Positions 60,491-64,000 of a DNA stretch of 64,000 nt are shown here, piece by piece; within the stretch, counting starts at the first letter, position 1, and each line of letters opens with the position of its first letter. Source of the stretch: Paenibacillus lutimineralis (GTDB lineage: Bacteria > Bacillota > Bacilli > Paenibacillales > Paenibacillaceae); the NCBI RefSeq assembly GCF_003991425.1, contig NZ_CP034346.1:6067501-6131500 (forward strand), written 5' to 3'. The notes under the pieces were generated by a model. That model had not been told where the DNA came from. It saw only the letters and a program-made list of their open reading frames with translations, and made no database searches. The position numbers and the translations under genes are program-made.

Positions 60491-62086
60491 TTACGCTTTT
60501 GCTCCTTGCTGGATACTAACTCTCCAATTGTAGTTGCAGCTTGCCTGAATGACTTGATGCTCCATAATATAATCGCTCACCAGATCAGCCATATCGGTCA
60601 TAATCTCCTTGACAACCGGTTTCCCCTGGTACATTTCGTAATCTCCGCCCCCGCCGGCGCGATAGCTGTTCATAACGACATCAATCTCCGCCTCATCAGC
60701 CAGCTCTGTGCCGTTGTAGTTCAGCTTAACTACCCGCTCTCCTGCCGGACGAGAAATATCCAGCTCGTATTCAATGCCCTCCCACATATCATAGTTATAA
60801 TGTTGGGCCTTCGGCTCCAAGAAGGACGGGTTAATCATTAGTTCTCCGTCAGAGCCCAGCTGCCAATAGGTAGCAGTCTGCTCCAGCGCCGCGCGAATAT
60901 CTTCACCGGTTAGCTTCAAGACGGTAAGTGTGTTGGGATATATAAAATTAGCCAACACGTCCCGACGCGTAATTACACCCTGGAAACCAAGCGATTGCTC
61001 GTTGAGCAGCGCGGTATTGGATGCCTCAGCACCACTGACCTCCATCTGAACCCGGTTGACGAACTCGATAAAAGGATGATCCTCCAGGCGGCAATCGAGT
61101 GAGCTTAATACGCTCATATCGCCATCTACTGTTCCGATCGGCTCATCCAGCCAGGCTTGTGTCTCATGCTCGAGCTCCTGACATAAATCGAGTACTCCCT
61201 GATCCGCTTCTACCGACTCATCCGGGACAATCAGGTCAGCACGCCGTTCTGTAATCTCCCAGTCTCCGCTCTCCCCTCTGCGGAAGCTAACATTAATTCT
61301 GCCCAGTGCCTGGCCTAAACAACTAGGCTGCACGATCGTTACCCCATTCACCTCCCCAGCAAGACTACGATGCTGATGGCCTGTGATAAGGATATCGATC
61401 CCCTCCACCTCCGCGCACATCGCATAGGCCTGATTTTCTCCAGTCAGGCGCTCCACCGGCTCGCCGGTCCACAGGTCGCGTTCAAATCCGCCGTGATAAG
61501 CCACAATCAGCAGATCTGGCCGCTCCTCTCTACGAATCATCGGTACCCAGAAACGAACCGTCTCCAGCGCATCGGTGAACTCCAGCCCCGTGATATGCTG
61601 AGGGTTCTCCCAATGCGGGATATAATGCGTTGTCACTCCCAACACGGCGAGCTTTAATCCGTTCTCCAGAACCTTCGTTATATACGGTTGCCCGAACGCA
61701 GGCTTGCCTGCTCCTTTCACCGTTATCCCTGCAGAAAGCCATGGAAATTGCGAATCCTCAACCACCTGGCTCAAAGTGCTTAGTCCATAATTAAATTCAT
61801 GATTTCCCGGAACTGCTGCATCATAACCCAGCCGATTAAGCACCTCAATCGTCGGGTGGATCCCTTGCTTGTTCTTCACAAAATACGTCGACAGAGGTGT
61901 CCCTTGAATAAGATCCCCATTATCAAGTAACAACAGCTCTGGTTCAACCTGCCTCTCTCTTCCGATCAATGTCGCCAGTTTAGCTAATCCCAATTGGCAT
62001 TCGCTAGTTGAACGGTAATCTGTCGGATAAATATGTCCATGAATATCGCTGGATACTAGAATCTCACATGTTGCTTCTTGTTCCAT
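60491..62086 (-). CDS. Bifunctional metallophosphatase/5'-nucleotidase, without signal peptide
   Basis: 531 residues. Metallophosphatase half (about 1-300): SSDIHGH (13-18), DNGDLIQGTPLS, VPGNHEFNYG, YHGGFE, and ITGHQHRSL, giving the two-metal centre. C-terminal 5'-nucleotidase domain: NTALLNEQSLGFQGVITRRDVLANFIYPNTL, and YRAGGGGDYEMYQG. It hydrolyses nucleotides or related phosphoesters. Most relatives are exported, but this N terminus (MEQEATCEILVSSD) has no signal peptide, so it should be cytoplasmic, like YunD-type proteins. GGGAG precedes the ATG. Only the dispersed repeat lies upstream. Confidence 0.92.
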   Translation of the reverse strand: MEQEATCEILVSSDIHGHIYPTDYRSTSECQLGLAKLATLIGRERQVEPELLLLDNGDLIQGTPLSTYFVKNKQGIHPTIEVLNRLGYDAAVPGNHEFNYGLSTLSQVVEDSQFPWLSAGITVKGAGKPAFGQPYITKVLENGLKLAVLGVTTHYIPHWENPQHITGLEFTDALETVRFWVPMIRREERPDLLIVAYHGGFERDLWTGEPVERLTGENQAYAMCAEVEGIDILITGHQHRSLAGEVNGVTIVQPSCLGQALGRINVSFRRGESGDWEITERRADLIVPDESVEADQGVLDLCQELEHETQAWLDEPIGTVDGDMSVLSSLDCRLEDHPFIEFVNRVQMEVSGAEASNTALLNEQSLGFQGVITRRDVLANFIYPNTLTVLKLTGEDIRAALEQTATYWQLGSDGELMINPSFLEPKAQHYNYDMWEGIEYELDISRPAGERVVKLNYNGTELADEAEIDVVMNSYRAGGGGDYEMYQGKPVVKEIMTDMADLVSDYIMEHQVIQASCNYNWRVSIQQGAKA

Positions 62087-62164
62087 CCTCTAACACTCCC
62101 TTTTAGTGTTTTTCTTGATTCTATCAAGCGAAATGCAGATTTATATTAAATTCGGTTAAATGCA

Positions 62165-62412
62165 TGTTCAAAAAGTCCGATTTTCAGCACCGAAGCTTAT
62201 GCTTCCGATGTGCGTTTTTTCAAAACGCTTCAGTTGGATGAAGCTAGGGACTGAGGAGCGGAGCTACACGTTTTCGTAGAAAACGACTTCGAAAGCATAT
62301 GCTTGTAGTGGGTACGTGAGCACCGGAAGGCCCGGCTGAATTCAAGATTCGATGCCGATTTGGCCTCTTGAATTACTTCGTGATCAAAAGTGGACTTTAT
62401 GAACTTCCTCTA
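62165..62412 (+). repeat. Dispersed repeat, copy 5 (long form, 248 bases)
   Basis: Same ends (TGTTCAAAAAGTCC; GTGGACTTTATGAAC and CCTCT) and core as copies 3 and 4, with two added hairpins: one after TTTTCAGCACCG (GAAGCTTATGCTTC and surrounding) and one around GCATATGC. It fills most of the 424-base gap between the nucleotidase and phosphonate-binding genes, both starting away from it; nothing else is seen in that gap. Confidence 0.92.
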
Positions 62413-62510
62413 ATTTACAAATTTTTATCATTCCACTGACGATCCGTTAATAAATGAGCATTATATTTAAGCCAGCACCAAAAAAATAGATTCTATGGAG
62501 GTCATCTCGC

Positions 62511-63500
62511 TTGAAAAAATTAGCTATGCTTGCTCTTCCTTTATTCTTATCCATTGCCGTCCTTGGGGGATGCGGACAGAACTCCGCCTCCGTTAACAAT
62601 ACTGATGGCAAAGCTGCAGCAAACTCCGGTCAGACCAAACAGACCAATCAGACCGAAGAGAAGAAAGATACAGGTTATGTTCCAACTACACTGACTGTTC
62701 AATTCGTACCTTCGCAAAATGCTGACACATTGGAAGCAAAGGCTAAGCCGCTTGAGAAGCTGCTCTCCGACAAGATCGGCATTCCTGTCAAAGTCAGCGT
62801 ATCCACTGACTACAATACAATCATCGAAGCTATGGCTTCTAAGAAAGTTGATGTAGGCTTCCTGCCTCCAACCGCTTATGTATTGGCCAAAGAGAAAGGC
62901 GCAGCAGAGGTTATTCTGCAAGCTCAACGTTTCGGTGTGCAAGATGATACAGGTGCTCCAACGACGGATCTGGTTGATTTCTACAAATCGATGCTCATCG
63001 TGAAGAAAGATTCCAGCATTCAATCTGTTGCCGATCTGAAGGGCAAGAAGATTGCTTATCAAAATGTAACTTCCTCCGCTGGATTCGTATGGCCTGCCGC
63101 TAAATTGATGGACGCAGGACTTGACCCACTGAAGGACGTAGAAGCCATTACCGTTAAAGGTCATGACCAAGGCGTACTTGCTGTACTGAACGGCGATGTG
63201 GATGCAGCCGCAATCTTCCAAGATGCGCGTAACACAGTGAAAAAAGACTATCCTTCCGTATTTGAAGATACACGTGTCCTTGCTTTTACAGAGCCTATCC
63301 CTAACGATACGATCAGTGTTCGCTCGGATATGAGTCAAGAATGGATTGAGAAGCTGCAAAATGCCTTTATTGAACTTGGCAAAGATGAAGAAGGTCATAA
63401 AATTATTTCCGAAATTTACACCCATGAAGGGTATGTAAAATCCGATGACAGTCGTTTCGATATCGTCCGCGAATATGGGGAAAAGGTAAAAACAGAATAG
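62511..63500 (+). CDS. phnD: Phosphonate/phosphite-binding lipoprotein (PhnD/PtxB type)
   Basis: 329 residues from a TTG start with GGAGG nine bases before. Lipoprotein signal peptide MKKLAMLALPLFLSIAVLGGC with Cys21, an Asn/Thr/Gln-rich linker, then the PhnD fold: LTVQFVPSQNADTLEAKAKPL, DVGFLPPTAYVLAKE, LKGKKIAYQNVTSSAGFVWPA and NDTISVRSDM. These bind phosphonates, phosphite or related oxyanions outside the cell for ABC uptake. The ATPase gene follows after a hairpin. Exact ligand unknown. Confidence 0.92.
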   Translation: MKKLAMLALPLFLSIAVLGGCGQNSASVNNTDGKAAANSGQTKQTNQTEEKKDTGYVPTTLTVQFVPSQNADTLEAKAKPLEKLLSDKIGIPVKVSVSTDYNTIIEAMASKKVDVGFLPPTAYVLAKEKGAAEVILQAQRFGVQDDTGAPTTDLVDFYKSMLIVKKDSSIQSVADLKGKKIAYQNVTSSAGFVWPAAKLMDAGLDPLKDVEAITVKGHDQGVLAVLNGDVDAAAIFQDARNTVKKDYPSVFEDTRVLAFTEPIPNDTISVRSDMSQEWIEKLQNAFIELGKDEEGHKIISEIYTHEGYVKSDDSRFDIVREYGEKVKTE

Positions 63501-63543
63501 TCCCTGGTCTCTAGCATTCATATAATCACCCTCTCGCAACACC

Positions 63544-63575
63544 GCCAGCCGGAGTGCTTCCGCACTGCAGCTGGC
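63544..63575 (+). terminator. Hairpin between phnD and phnC, likely partial terminator
   Basis: GCCAGC-AGTGC-TTCC-GCACT-GCTGGC with short mismatches, followed by CTCTTCTATTT, a poor T run. It may reduce read-through, giving more binding protein than ATPase. Confidence 0.6.
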
Positions 63576-63619
63576 CTCTTCTATTTCACGATTATTTATT
63601 GAAAAAGGGGAATCGCCAA

Positions 63620-64000
63620 GTGATTGAATTACGCAATGTAACCAAGACATACCCCAATGGCACCAAGGGTCTAAATCAGATCAACCTGACGGTTGAAAAA
63701 GGGGAATTCATCGCCATTGTTGGCTTATCCGGCGCGGGTAAATCCACACTGCTGCGCTCTATTAACCGACTTCATGATATTACAGATGGCGAGATTCTCA
63801 TTGATGGGAAATCGATCACCACAGCAAAAGGCAAAGAACTGCGGATGATTCGCCGCGATATTGGTATGATATTCCAGGGTTTCAACCTGGTGAAGCGTAC
63901 GACTGTGCTGCGCAATGTATTAGCCGGACGGGTAGGGCACCATTCGGTTCCACGCACCTTGCTGGGCCTATTCCCAAAGGAAGATATTGATCTTGCCTTT
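63620..64000 (+). CDS. phnC: Phosphonate/phosphite ABC importer ATPase, N-terminal part
   Basis: First 127 codons from a GTG behind AAAAAGGGG; the gene runs off the window. Walker [10 protein letters not shown] near 34-42, Q-loop and following [27 protein letters not shown], which is diagnostic of PhnC-type ATPases. It energises the importer served by the lipoprotein upstream. The permease gene(s) would be expected just beyond the window. Confidence 0.93.
   Translation, partial: MIELRNVTKTYPNGTKGLNQINLTVEKGEFIAIVGLSGAGKSTLLRSINRLHDITDGEILIDGKSITTAKGKELRMIRRDIGMIFQGFNLVKRTTVLRNVLAGRVGHHSVPRTLLGLFPKEDIDLAF

Noticed and set aside
62547..63650. Long minus-strand open frame of 367 codons
   Set aside because: It lies opposite phnD, which has a clear lipoprotein signal, ribosome site and family motifs; the minus-strand translation is Cys/Phe/Ile-rich without any recognised pattern.

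Overview
The window looks like a chromosome segment of a low-to-mid GC Gram-positive, most likely Paenibacillus or a close relative. This is inferred from strong AGGAGG-type ribosome binding sites with ATG, GTG and TTG starts, lipoprotein signal peptides, YesM/YesN plus LplABC-type sugar uptake modules, an MhqR-type quinone stress cluster and a DUF4023-like mini gene. No rRNA, tRNA, CRISPR array or intact insertion sequence was found.

Layout. 1-531: N-terminal part of a catalase (cut by the window edge). 763-4626: an unusually AT-rich siderophore ABC importer (ATPase, two permeases, lipoprotein) lying next to a decayed GC-rich permease relic (4693-5124) that sits behind a near-perfect Fur box. 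5.4-9.6 kb: small genes, a beta-rich unknown protein and two UbiA-type prenyltransferases. 9.8-35.7 kb: a large exopolysaccharide (EPS) region. It holds a GGDEF-EAL protein, an LCP ligase and a secreted beta-helix protein on the plus strand. A minus-strand operon of eleven genes follows (27.6 down to 15.0 kb): chain-length regulator, a four-enzyme route to a di-N-acetylated glucuronic acid nucleotide sugar, flippase, deacetylase-like protein, two glycosyltransferases, polymerase and initiating sugar-phosphate transferase. Next come a second beta-helix gene behind a cyclic-di-GMP-I riboswitch, an EpsD-like glycosyltransferase, and a plus-strand triad of two FemAB/GNAT-like proteins around a sugar epimerase. 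A membrane GGDEF protein closes the region.

36-64 kb: secreted unknown protein, FabG-like reductase, alanine dehydrogenase, LLM flavin oxidoreductase, mannonate oxidoreductase, an LplABC-type sugar importer with one YesM-like kinase and two YesN-like regulators, an mhqR/mhqP/mhqO/mhqD cluster, an MFS exporter, a regulator-kinase-ABC(FtsX) module, a 5'-nucleotidase and the start of a phosphonate/phosphite importer.

How it works together. The most interesting theme is cyclic-di-GMP control of one polysaccharide locus at several levels: synthesis (GGDEF protein at 34.3-35.7 kb), possible breakdown (GGDEF-EAL at 9.8-12.5 kb), a riboswitch with a terminator ahead of the beta-helix gene, and an apparently new receptor design. 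The epimerase at 31.9-33.3 kb carries a C-terminal degenerate GGDEF-like domain that keeps an RxxD inhibitory-site motif at the right spacing but has lost the active-site motif. A second theme is a dispersed repeat with inverted ends, at least seven copies all in one orientation, several of them ending exactly at the stop codon of a minus-strand gene.

All family calls rest on reading the sequence and on remembered family motifs; no database search was run.
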